Assembly (NCBI GenBank): GCA_963745665.1
Contig: CAVUYE010000002.1
Location: forward strand, 1,550,001 to 1,614,000
From: Bog-473 sp963745665
Lineage (GTDB): Bacteria > Actinomycetota > Acidimicrobiia > Acidimicrobiales > RAAP-2
Direction: 5' to 3'
DNA length: 64,000 bases
Below the pieces are notes generated by a model that was not told the origin of the DNA, did no database searches, and saw only the letters and a list, made by a program, of their open reading frames with translations. The position numbers and the translations under genes are program-made. This document shows positions 1 through 8,512 of this stretch, in pieces (within the stretch, counting starts at the first letter, position 1; every line of letters starts with the position of its first letter).

Positions 1-1470
1 ATGATCTTGAGGTCCCACCAGAGCGACCAGGACGCCACGTAGAGATAGTCGAGCTGGACCAGGTCGTTGCGGGTCAGGTCGTTGCGGCCCGACACCTGCC
101 ACAGGCCGGTGATGCCCGGCCGCACCTCGAAGCGCCGGGTGGCCCAGCCCTCGACGTTGGACTCGCTCGGAATGAAAGGCCTCGGTCCGACGACGGACAT
201 GTCGCCCTTGAACACGCTGATGAATTGCGGGATCTCGTCGATGCCGGTCCGGCGCAGGAAGGCGCCGAAGCGGGTGATGCGGGCGCTCTCGTCGCTCTTG
301 TTGCGGAGCTCGTGCAGTGGCCGGTCCGGGTCCTCGGGCTCGGGGGCCGACGCGGGAGTCACGGCGATGTCGGTGCCCATCGTCATGGAGCGGAACTTGG
401 TGACCGTGAAGGGCTCGGTGTCGCGACCGAGGCGCACCTGGCGGAAGAAGACGGGTCCGGGCGAGCTCATCTTGACGCCGATGGCCACCACCAGTAGCAG
501 GGGGGAGGTGACGAGCAGGACGGTTGAGCTGATGCACAGGTCGAAGGCCCGCTTCATGAACGTGTCCCACGGGCTGAGATGCGGCTGGGCGATTTCGAGG
601 AAGGGCAAGCCCGCGAGGTCGGTGAGCTGGGAGCGCCAGCTGATGAGCTCGTAGTAGCGGGGCACCATCGCAATGTGGACGAAGTCCTGCAATTGGCGGT
701 AGACGTCCATGGCCTCGACGGAGAACTCGTCCCGGGCGGCGACGAGGACGCGGTGGACGTCGAGCTGCCGGCAGAGCCGGGGCAGGTCGGCCACCTGTCC
801 CAGTGTCCCGGCCTCCCCGGCGCGGTCGTTGCGGCCGTCGCCGTCACCGGCGATGCGGCCGACCAGCGTCATGCCGGGGTCCTGGCGCACGCTGAGGGTG
901 ATGCGATCGGCGGTCGTGCCGTCGCCTACCACCAGGACGCGGTGTCGTCGTCAACGTGTGCAGGAAGTAGCGCAACACGATGCGGCCCACCGTGATGGTG
1001 GCGACCGTGACGATCACCGCCATCACCAGTTGCGTGGCGTAGGGCTCGGACGTGCCGAAGAGGACGTGCAGCAACGACCCGATGGCGAGGGCGAGCACGC
1101 AGCCCTCGCCGACGCCGAAGGCGAGCTCGCGGATTTCGAGGAACGCGCTCGGCTGCAGCCGGCGGTGGGTCACACGGTAGACGCCGCCCGATGCCAGAGC
1201 GATGACCACCGCCACCGGGAAGAGCGAGTCGAGCTGGATGTTCGAGGCCAGCTGTCCCGGGGCGTTCACGGCCACGGCGGAGAGATGGGACAGCAGGACG
1301 AGCGAGAGCGGCAGGGCGATGCAGGCGCACACGAAGTCGCAGCAGATCTGGACGAGCGTCAGCTCCTTGTCCGTGACGGTGCGATAGCGCGGAGGAGAGG
1401 CGGCGACGAACTGGGCGCCGCCCGGTGCGACCTCGACCTCCATCTCCACCTCAGCATCCGAGACGCTCAT
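1..1470 (-). CDS. Polyprenyl glycosylphosphotransferase (sugar transferase), 3' truncated and frameshifted
   Basis: Membrane enzyme expected to transfer a sugar-1-phosphate from a nucleotide sugar to a polyprenyl-phosphate carrier at the start of exopolysaccharide synthesis (WcaJ/WbaP type). The N-terminal 150 residues carry hydrophobic segments (for example CCDFVCACIALPLSLVLL). After about position 945 the similarity continues in another frame with the CoA-binding-like region and then the bacterial sugar transferase domain: FMKRAFDLCISS, KFRSMTMGTD, RRTGIDEIPQFI and GDMSVVGPRP are all visible. The break looks like one extra base between 941 and 950. The gene starts at the ATG at 1470 and runs off the left edge, so the C-terminus is missing. 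It is transcribed away from fabI. Sugar substrate cannot be told. Confidence 0.85.
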
Positions 1471-1543
1471 TGCCCCTAACCCTCCGCCGGCGTCGTACCG
1501 CCTTACCCTGGGAACGGCCCTGAGGGGCCGGACTGGCGGTGCG

Positions 1544-2332
1544 TCAGGCGGAGCCGCCGACGGCGTGGACGCCGCCGTCGACGTGGAGGATCTCGCCCGT
1601 GGTCATGGGAAAGAGGTCGCTGAAGAGGGCTACGCAGGCCTTGGCCACCGCCGTCGGGTCGTGGATGTCCCAGCCCAGCGGGGCCCGGGCGGCCCAGGTG
1701 TCCTCGAAGGCGCTGAACCCCGGGATGGACTTGGCGGCCATGGTCCGCACGGGGCCCGCCGCCACGAGGTTGACCCGGATGCCGCTCGGCCCGAGCTCCT
1801 TGGCCAGGTAGCGGGAGAGGGACTCGAGGCCGGCCTTGGCGACGCCCATCCAGTCGTAGACGGGCCAGGCCACCGTGGCATCGAAGTCGAGGCCGACCAC
1901 CGAGGCGCCGCCGTCGCCGCCGGCCGCCCGCAGCAGGGGCAGGAAGGCGTCGACGAGCGCCTTGAGCGAGTAGGTCGAGATCTGCAGCGCCGTCGACACG
2001 TCGTCCCAGTCGGCCGCGAACATGCCGTTGCCCAGGCAGTCGGGCGGCGCGAAGCCGATGGCGTGCAGCAGGCCGTCGAGGCGATCCCACCGGCCGGCCA
2101 GCGCGGCACCGGCGGCGCGTAACTGGTCGGGCGACGTGACGTCGATCTCGAGCACCTCGGGCTCGGCCGGGAGCTTGCGCGCCGTGCGCCGGGTCAGCGA
2201 GAGGGCGCGGCCGGCGCCCGAGAGCACGATGTCGGCTCCTTCTTCCTGGGCCAGGCGGGCCACGGCGAAGGCCAGCGAGGCGTCGGTGAGGACGCCGGTG
2301 ATAAGGAGCCGCTTGCCGTCGAGGAGTCCCAC
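1544..2332 (-). CDS. fabI: Enoyl-ACP reductase (InhA/FabI type)
   Basis: NADH-dependent reductase catalysing the last step of each FAS-II elongation cycle in the cytoplasm. The 262-residue protein opens with MGLLDGKRLLITGV, a short-chain-dehydrogenase nucleotide-binding start, and has the enoyl-reductase catalytic pair Tyr159 and Lys166 in YDWMGVAKAG, nearly the InhA numbering (Tyr158/Lys165, from memory). LDFDAT just before it and GPVRTMAAKSIPGF after it fit the substrate loop region. Length matches the family. No mabA sits beside it, unlike in mycobacteria. It diverges from npdG with only 30 bases between the start codons, so the two promoters must overlap. Confidence 0.93.
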   Translation of the reverse strand: MGLLDGKRLLITGVLTDASLAFAVARLAQEEGADIVLSGAGRALSLTRRTARKLPAEPEVLEIDVTSPDQLRAAGAALAGRWDRLDGLLHAIGFAPPDCLGNGMFAADWDDVSTALQISTYSLKALVDAFLPLLRAAGGDGGASVVGLDFDATVAWPVYDWMGVAKAGLESLSRYLAKELGPSGIRVNLVAAGPVRTMAAKSIPGFSAFEDTWAARAPLGWDIHDPTAVAKACVALFSDLFPMTTGEILHVDGGVHAVGGSA

Positions 2333-2362
2333 TGCGCCAGGAGGTTATGCGAAGGTAGGGGC

Positions 2363-3014
2363 GTGCACGTCGGAATACTCGGTGGGACCGGCCCGGCTGG
2401 GCGCGGAGTCGCGGTCCGGCTGGCCGAGGCCGGCATCCGGGTCACGCTCGGTTCGCGCGACGCGGAGCGGGCGGCCACGGTGGCCGACGAAGTGGTGGCG
2501 CGCTGGCCCGACCTCGACCTCGAGCTCGGCGGGGCGGACAACGCCGGTGCCGCCTCGGCGGACCTGGTCGTCCTGGCCACCCCCTGGGACAGCGCCATGG
2601 CGACCGTGCGGTCGCTGCGCGAGCCCTTGGCCGGCAAGGTCGTGGTCTCCATGGCCAACGCGCTGGTGAAGGAGGGCCGCGAGATGCTCGCCCTCATTCC
2701 GCCCCGGGGCTCGGTGGCCGCCGCCGTCCAGGCTGCCGCTGCCCGAGAGCCTGGTTGCGGCCGCGTTCCACCACCTGCCCGCCTCGGAAATGGAAAACCT
2801 CGAATCGGGGTTGGAAGCAGACGTGCTGGTGTGCTCTGACTTCCCGGAGGCGACGGCGGCCACGGTCGCGCTCGTGGAGCAGATGCCGGGGCTGCGCCCG
2901 CTCGACGCCGGGAGCCTGAGCCAGGCCGCGGCGATCGAGGCCTTCACCGCCGTCTGCATCACGCTCAACATCCGGCACAAGGCCCACACGACGCTGAGGA
3001 TCACCGGGCTCTAG
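2363..3014 (+). CDS. npdG: NADPH-dependent F420 reductase, one frameshift
   Basis: Transfers hydride between NADPH and the deazaflavin cofactor F420. The start is the GTG at 2363, giving MHVGILGGTGPAGRG, the Rossmann signature of Fno/NpdG proteins. The frame changes near 2735-2738 (one extra base). Before it the protein reads to VAAAVQAA; after it the expected C-terminal half continues (LVAAAFHHLPASEMEN to LNIRHKAHTTLRITGL) and stops at 3014. The joined length of about 216 residues is normal for the family. mshC begins two bases after the stop, so the two are probably co-transcribed. The gene implies that the organism uses F420. Confidence 0.85.
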
Positions 3015-3016
3015 CC

Positions 3017-4156
3017 GTGCGGCTGTACGACACGAGGCGCAGCGAGGTGGTCGCGTTCGAGCCCGGACCGCTGGTGACGATGTACTCGTGCGGCATCACC
3101 CCGTACGACGCGGCCCACCTCGGGCATGCTGCCGTCTACCTCTATTTCGACATGTTGCAGCGCCGTCTGCAGGACGCCGGGCACGAGACGCGCTGCGTGC
3201 GCAACGTCACCGACGTCGACGACGACATCCTGCGCAAGGCCCGCGAGCTCGGCGTGCACTATCTCGACCTGGCGGCCGAGGAGATGGCGCGCTTCGACTC
3301 CGACATGGGACTGCTCAACCTGCTGCCGGTGTACTCCGAGCCGCGGGCGACCTCGGCCATTTCGGAGATCCTGTCGTTGATCGGCGCCGCGCTCGAGTGT
3401 GGGTTTTGCCTATGAGTCGGGCGGCTCTGTCTACTTCAGCGTGACCACGCTTCCCCGAGTTCGGCTGCATCAGCGGCTACGACCGGGCCCACATGCTGGA
3501 GCTGGCGGCCGAGCACGGCGGGCAATCCCGAGGACCCCAACAAGCGCGACCCGCTCGACTTCGTGCTGTGGCAGCCGTCGCTGTCCGACGAGCCGGCGTG
3601 GGAGTCGCGCTGGGGGCCGGGCCGGCCCGGGTGGCACATCGAGTGCTCGGCCCTGGTGCTGCGTGAGCTCGGGGAGACGATCGACATCCACGGCGGCGGG
3701 CGCGACCTCGTCTTCCCGCATCACGAGTGCGAGACGGCGCAGTCCGAGGCGGTGACCGGGCAGCCCTTCGTCCGCCTCTGGTTCCACGTCGGCCTGGTCG
3801 GGCTGGACGGGACGAAGATGTCGAAGTCTCTCGGGAATCTCGTCTTCGTCGGTGACCTGTGCAAGGAGTGGGACCCCGCCGCAGTGCGGCTCGCGCTCCT
3901 GGCGCACCACTACCGCGGGGACTGGGACTGGCGCACCGACGAGGACATGCCCGCGGCGGCGGCCCGCCTGGCGCTGTGGCGCAGCGCGCCCGACGGCTCC
4001 GACGGCGACGTTGGGGGCCGCGCCGGCCTCGCGGCGGTGCGGGCGGCCCTCGACGACGACCTCGACACGCCCACCGCGCTGCGCGCGCTCGACGACGAGG
4101 CCACGGCCGGGCGGCCGGTGGCCGACGGGGCGCGCCTGCTCGGCGTGAGGCTCTGA
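3017..4156 (+). CDS. mshC: Mycothiol cysteine ligase MshC, three frame breaks
   Basis: ATP-dependent ligase that joins cysteine to glucosaminyl-inositol in mycothiol synthesis, a paralogue of cysteinyl-tRNA synthetase. MshC rather than CysS is indicated by SCGITPYDAAHLGHA, where CysS usually has CGPTVYD and HIGNAR. Further motifs are RNVTDVDDDIL, WHIECSAL and FPHHECETAQSE (zinc and substrate ligands) and KMSKSLGN. The frame is broken three times within about 140 bases, near 3390, 3445 and 3520. Each fits one extra base, so the original frame returns and the joined protein is about 380 residues. As written it stops at 3415. A clean copy would be needed for mycothiol, so sequence error is the likelier explanation. 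It follows npdG by two bases. Confidence 0.87.
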
Positions 4157-4197
4157 CGCCCTGACCCGCGGCGCATCGGTGGGCCGGGGCGACGGGA

Positions 4198-4223
4198 GTG
4201 GTCCAGTACCCTTGGTGGACCAC
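4198..4223 (+). other. Stem-loop upstream of thrS
   Basis: An 8-base perfect inverted repeat, GTGGTCCA at 4198-4205 and TGGACCAC at 4216-4223, with a 10-base loop. It lies 42 bases after the mshC stop and 60 bases before the thrS start. It could end the mshC transcript or act in the thrS leader. There is no T-run and no T-box consensus, so its role is open. Confidence 0.4.
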
Positions 4224-4282
4224 GAACGGAGTCCGGACCAGGAGCGATAGCAAGCGGCCGGCGGAACAGGAAAGGGTCCACG

Positions 4283-6280
4283 ATGCCAGGCGTCATCTCG
4301 GTTGGTCTTCCCGACGGCTCGACGCGGGAGCTCACCGAGGGCACGACGGGCCTGGAGTTGGCCCAGTCCATCGGGCCACGCCTGGCCAAGGCTGCCGTTC
4401 TCGTCACGGTGGACGGCACCGAGGCCGACCTGGAGTCGCCCCTGCCCGACGGTGCCCAGGTGGCCGTCGTCACCGCCGATTCCGACGCCGGCCGTGAGGT
4501 CCTGCGGCACTCGACCGCCCACGTCATGGCCCAGGCCGTCCGCCGGCTGTGGCCGGGCGCCAAGTACGCCATCGGGCCGGTGATCGAGAACGGCTTCTAC
4601 TACGACTTCGAGCTGCCGGACGGGGCCCACTTCAGCGACGACGACCTGGATCGCATCGACGCGGAAATGCGGGAGATCGTCAAAGAGGACCAGCCCTTCG
4701 TCCGCCACGAGCACACCCTCGAAGAGGGGCTCGAGATCTTCGCCGACCAGCCCTTCAAGCAGGAGATCATTCGGGCCGTCGGGAGCGGGGCCGACGAGGT
4801 CGACGCCGGCGGCTCGGTGGTCAGCACCTACCGCAACACCGACGCCTTCATCGACCTGTGCCGCGGGCCGCATGTGCCCTCCACGGGCCGGCTCGGCCAC
4901 TTCAAGCTGATGCGGGTCGCGGGCGCGTACTGGCGGGGCGACGAGAAGCGCGAGCAGCTGCAGCGGATCTACGGGACGGCCTGGGAGTCGGAGAAGGCGT
5001 TGGCCGCACACCTGCACCAGCTGGAGGAGGCCGAACGGCGCGACCACCGCAAGCTCGGCGCGGAGCTCGACCTCTTCAGCTTCCCCGAGGAGATCGGCTC
5101 GGGCCTCGCCGTCTTCCACCCCAAGGGCGGGACCATTCGGCGGCTGATGGAGGAGTACTCGCGGCAGCGCCACGTGGAATCGGGCTACGACTTCGTCAAC
5201 TCGCCGCACATCACCAAGAGCGCCCTGTTCGAGCAATCGGGCCACCTGGACTGGTTCGCCGAAGGCATGTACCCGCCGATGGAGCTCGACGGCGGGCAGC
5301 AGTACTACCTGAAGCCGATGAATTGCCCGTTCCACATCCTCGTATACAAGAGCCACCAGCGCTCCTACCGCGAGCTGCCGATGCGGCTCTTCGAATTCGG
5401 CACGGTCTACCGCTACGAGAAATCCGGTGTTCTGCAGGGCCTGACCCGCGTGCGGGGCATGACCCAGGACGACGCGCACATCTTCTGCACCCGCGAGCAA
5501 ATGGACGCCGAGCTCGTCCGCGCGCTGCATTTCGTCCTCGATCTGCTGCGGGACTACGGGCTGAACGACTTCTACCTCGAGCTGTCGACCAAACCGCCGG
5601 GCAAGGCCGTGGGCTCGGACGAGGACTGGGAAATCGCCACCGAGGCGCTGCGCACCACCGCGCTCGAAATGGGGCTCGAGCTCGTCATGGACCCGGGAGG
5701 CGGTGCCTTCTACGGGCCCAAGATCTCGGTGCAGACCCGCGACGCCATTGGCCGCACCTGGCAGATGTCGACCGTGCAGCTCGACTTCCAGCTGCCGCAC
5801 CGCTTCGGGCTGGAGTACGTCGGCGCCGACAACCAGCGCCACCAGCCGATCATGATCCACCGGGCGCTGTTCGGCTCGGTGGAGCGATTCATGGCCGTGC
5901 TGATCGAGCACTACGCCGGCGCGCTGCCGACGTGGTTGAGCCCCGAACAGGTCCGTGTCATTCCCGTGAGCGATGCCTACGTCGACTACGCCCACTCGGT
6001 TGTCGAGGCCTGCGCGGGGGCGGGCCTGCGGGCCACGGTCGACGGCACCGGAGAGCAGATGAAAGCGCTGATCCGGCGGGCCAAGCTGGCCAAAATCCCC
6101 TATGTCCTCGTCGTGGGCGAACGGGACGTGGCGGCGGGTTCGGTCGGGGTCAACCGGCGGGGCTGGACGACCAAGCCCGAGCAGGGCGTGCCTCTGGCCG
6201 ACCTGGTGGGGGAGGTCGTCGACGAGGTCAGCGCCCGGGGCCTGCCAGAGGACAGGGCGCCGGTGGCGGCGAGCGCATGA
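4283..6280 (+). CDS. thrS: Threonyl-tRNA synthetase
   Basis: Class II aminoacyl-tRNA synthetase charging tRNA-Thr in the cytoplasm. The 665-residue protein has the full domain order. An N-terminal TGS domain spans about residues 1-65. The second additional (editing) domain carries HSTAHVMAQ and DLCRGPHVPSTG. The catalytic core has MNCPFHILVYKSHQRSYREL, the motif 2 region TVYRYEKSGVLQGLTRVRG, QMSTVQLDF and a motif 3 region near HRALFGSVERFMAVL. The anticodon-binding domain follows. Start ATG at 4283 is preceded by AGGAAAGGG. The HIT gene starts 5 bases after the stop, the same order as Rv2614c-Rv2613c in M. tuberculosis (recalled). Confidence 0.97.
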   Translation: MPGVISVGLPDGSTRELTEGTTGLELAQSIGPRLAKAAVLVTVDGTEADLESPLPDGAQVAVVTADSDAGREVLRHSTAHVMAQAVRRLWPGAKYAIGPVIENGFYYDFELPDGAHFSDDDLDRIDAEMREIVKEDQPFVRHEHTLEEGLEIFADQPFKQEIIRAVGSGADEVDAGGSVVSTYRNTDAFIDLCRGPHVPSTGRLGHFKLMRVAGAYWRGDEKREQLQRIYGTAWESEKALAAHLHQLEEAERRDHRKLGAELDLFSFPEEIGSGLAVFHPKGGTIRRLMEEYSRQRHVESGYDFVNSPHITKSALFEQSGHLDWFAEGMYPPMELDGGQQYYLKPMNCPFHILVYKSHQRSYRELPMRLFEFGTVYRYEKSGVLQGLTRVRGMTQDDAHIFCTREQMDAELVRALHFVLDLLRDYGLNDFYLELSTKPPGKAVGSDEDWEIATEALRTTALEMGLELVMDPGGGAFYGPKISVQTRDAIGRTWQMSTVQLDFQLPHRFGLEYVGADNQRHQPIMIHRALFGSVERFMAVLIEHYAGALPTWLSPEQVRVIPVSDAYVDYAHSVVEACAGAGLRATVDGTGEQMKALIRRAKLAKIPYVLVVGERDVAAGSVGVNRRGWTTKPEQGVPLADLVGEVVDEVSARGLPEDRAPVAASA

Positions 6281-6284
6281 CGCC

Positions 6285-6806
6285 GTGAGCCTCGAGCACC
6301 TCTGGGCCGGTTGGCGCCGCGACTACGTCGTGGAGGCGACGGCGCGGGAGCGGGCGGGCGGGACCGCCCACGGCGAGTCCGAGTGCGTCTTCTGCCGACT
6401 GGCGGCCAGTGGCGTGCCCTCGGAGGACAACCTCGTCGTGTGGCGCGGCGAGACGGCGTTCGCGGTCATGAACGCGTACCCCTACGCCAGCGGGCATGTC
6501 CTCGTCCTGCCGCGACGCCACGTCGGTTCGCTGGCCGACCTGACGGCCGACGAGTCCGCCGAGGTGTGGGCCGCCACGCAGGCGGCGGTGGCGGCGATCG
6601 AGACGGCCTACGAGCCCGACGGGCTGAACATGGGCGCCAACCTCGGCCGGGCGGCGGGCGCCGGCCTGCCGTCGCACGTCCATCTCCACGTCCTCCCGCG
6701 CTGGTCCGGCGACACCAACTTCATGACGGCGGTAGCCGAGACGCGCGTCATGCCCGAGACGTTGCAGCAGTCCTGGAAGAGGCTCGCCGACGCCTGGCCG
6801 GGGTAG
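6285..6806 (+). CDS. HIT-family Ap4A phosphorylase/hydrolase-like protein
   Basis: Histidine-triad nucleotide-binding protein of 173 residues, related to the actinobacterial Rv2613c family, which cleaves diadenosine polyphosphates (family knowledge, not shown here). The catalytic triad HVHLHVLPRW is present near residue 127, and ECVFCRL supplies the N-terminal Cys-x-x-Cys often seen in the family. The start is the GTG at 6285, 5 bases after the thrS stop. The open frame extends further upstream, but only inside thrS. Coupling to thrS is conserved in actinobacteria. Confidence 0.9.
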   Translation: MSLEHLWAGWRRDYVVEATARERAGGTAHGESECVFCRLAASGVPSEDNLVVWRGETAFAVMNAYPYASGHVLVLPRRHVGSLADLTADESAEVWAATQAAVAAIETAYEPDGLNMGANLGRAAGAGLPSHVHLHVLPRWSGDTNFMTAVAETRVMPETLQQSWKRLADAWPG

Positions 6807-6843
6807 CGCGCCGACTGAGGGGACCGGGGACCCGGGGGGCGCG

Positions 6844-8073
6844 GTGGGCACGCGCCCCGACGAAGGGCCTCCCGTCACGACGCCGACGGCGACGTCCGTT
6901 GCCCCGGCGGCCGTGACCCCGCCGACCCCATCCACCCATCGGGTGCGCCGGACCCTGCGCCGGGCCTGGCCGGCGGCCCGCGTCATCATCGGCTTCGCCC
7001 TGGTGTTCCTCGCGCTGTGGGTGCTGTCCACGAAGACCTCGGAGCTCGAGGGCTTCAGCACCATCTTCCGCCACTTCGACTGGTGGTGGGTGCCGCCGGC
7101 GGTGGTCGCCGAGATCGCCTCGTACTTCTGCTTCGCGGCCATGCAGTTCGAGCTGCTGCAAGCCGGCCATCTGCGTGCCCCCTGGACGCCACTGGTGAAG
7201 CTGACCTTCGCGTCGCAGGCCATCACCAACTCCCTGCCCATCGGCAACGCCGTTTCCTCGGTCTACGGCTTCCGCTGGTTCCGGCGTTTCGGCGCCGACA
7301 ACACGCTGGCGGTGTGGGCAATGGCCGGGACACTGGTCGCCGCCGTCGTGAGCCTGTCGTTGGTCGCCATCCTGGGGCTCGGCGTGGCGGCCCAGGAGGG
7401 CGCCTCCCTCGACCTGGTGCCCGTGCTCGTCGGCACCTTCATCATCATGCTCGGCATCGGGTCCCTCTTCGTCTACGAGCGCCCGCTCCATGCCGTGTTG
7501 TACTGGTCTCTGAAGCTGTCGGTCGCCGTCAGCGGCCGGCCTCGGGGCGACACGGTGGCCCTGATTGGCCGCATCACCGCCTGGATGACCGCGGTGCGCC
7601 TCAGCTGGACCCAGATCGGCCGCATCCTCACCTGGGGGACGCTCAACTGGCTGCTCGACTGCGCCTGCTTCGCCATGATGTTCCCGGCCATCGGGGCGCC
7701 GATCCCTTGGAAGGGTCTCCTGCTGGCCTATGGCGCGGGCCAGCTGGCCGCCTCGCTGCCCATCACGCCCGGCGGCCTCGGTGTCGTCGAGGGCTCCATC
7801 ACCGTCGCGCTCGTGGCCTTCGGGGGACCCGAGGCCAGTACGGCGTACGCCGTGCTGCTCTACCGGATCCTGAGCTTCTGGATGATCCTGGTCATCGGCT
7901 GGCTCTTCATCGGGCAGCTCGCATTGCAGGTGCGACGCGGGCGCTGGAGCCGGCAGGCCCTCTCGAGCGAGGTCGCGGCCGGGCCGGTGGCCTACGAGCC
8001 GGTGCCGTCGCCGACGGGCGCTGCGGCCGGCCCCGCAGCTGCCGCCGCCTCCGGGGCGGGAGGTGCCGAGTGA
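6844..8073 (+). CDS. Flippase-like (lysylphosphatidylglycerol synthase transmembrane, UPF0104) membrane protein
   Basis: Polytopic membrane protein of 409 residues. It has about eight hydrophobic stretches and the UPF0104/AglD-like hallmarks: loop motifs such as SNSLPIGNAVS-like ITNSLPIGNA near residue 135, and LPITPGGLGVVEG near residue 310. The family is built like the membrane part of MprF and is thought to handle lipid or polyprenol substrates. Position in the PI-mannoside block suggests a role with envelope lipids, which is inference. The N-terminal 45 and C-terminal 45 residues are Pro/Ala-rich and probably disordered. The next gene overlaps it by four bases. Confidence 0.85.
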   Translation: MGTRPDEGPPVTTPTATSVAPAAVTPPTPSTHRVRRTLRRAWPAARVIIGFALVFLALWVLSTKTSELEGFSTIFRHFDWWWVPPAVVAEIASYFCFAAMQFELLQAGHLRAPWTPLVKLTFASQAITNSLPIGNAVSSVYGFRWFRRFGADNTLAVWAMAGTLVAAVVSLSLVAILGLGVAAQEGASLDLVPVLVGTFIIMLGIGSLFVYERPLHAVLYWSLKLSVAVSGRPRGDTVALIGRITAWMTAVRLSWTQIGRILTWGTLNWLLDCACFAMMFPAIGAPIPWKGLLLAYGAGQLAASLPITPGGLGVVEGSITVALVAFGGPEASTAYAVLLYRILSFWMILVIGWLFIGQLALQVRRGRWSRQALSSEVAAGPVAYEPVPSPTGAAAGPAAAAASGAGGAE

Positions 8074-8501
8074 CCCGGTCGCGCATCGCCGCCGCCGCCG
8101 CCCTCGTCCTGTCCGCCACGCTCCTGGCGTCCTGCTCGTCGGCGCGCAGCGACCTCGACACGACCAATACGTCGTCGTCGTGCTACCTGGCCCTGCCCAC
8201 CGCGGCCGAGGCGGTCGGCGGACACGGCCACCTCGAGGGCGTGCGCAGATACACCCTGAACGACCTGCGCGGCATGGCGCCGCGCCTCTACGGCCGGCTC
8301 TCCAACGACGTGCCCACCAAGCAAGCGGTGTGCCTGGCCGGCTACACGGGGCGCTTCAGCGCATCCGAAGTCCGCAAGCCGCTGGGGCGCGCCACCGGCA
8401 CGGTGGCGGTGGCGGTGGTGACCACGCCGGCCAACAAACTGCTGGGCACGCTCATCCTGACCAAGATCCCGGTGCGCTTCCGCCAGACGCACCCGTTCTG
8501 A
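8070..8501 (+). CDS. Putative lipoprotein of unknown function
   Basis: A 143-residue protein beginning at a GTG that overlaps the preceding stop (GTGA). Residues 1-22 form a lipoprotein signal ending in LLASC, so Cys22 would be lipidated and the mature protein anchored outside the membrane. Two further cysteines (SSSCYLAL and QAVCLAGYTG) could pair. No known domain is recognised. Translational coupling to the UPF0104 membrane protein suggests a joint envelope function. It converges with the EF-G-like gene, with 11 bases between the stops. Confidence 0.75.
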   Translation: MTRSRIAAAAALVLSATLLASCSSARSDLDTTNTSSSCYLALPTAAEAVGGHGHLEGVRRYTLNDLRGMAPRLYGRLSNDVPTKQAVCLAGYTGRFSASEVRKPLGRATGTVAVAVVTTPANKLLGTLILTKIPVRFRQTHPF

Positions 8502-8512
8502 GGTGGGGTCGG

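Noticed and set aside
3017..4156. Cysteinyl-tRNA synthetase
   Set aside because: The GITPYDAAHLGHA block and placement after npdG fit MshC, not CysS.
4198..4282. T-box riboswitch in the thrS leader
   Set aside because: No AGGGTGGNACCGCG-type antiterminator sequence and too short a leader.
3470..5995. 841-residue open frame on the minus strand
   Set aside because: It is antisense to thrS and mshC, rich in Arg, Val, Gly and Pro as expected of a GC-rich shadow, and shows no domain.
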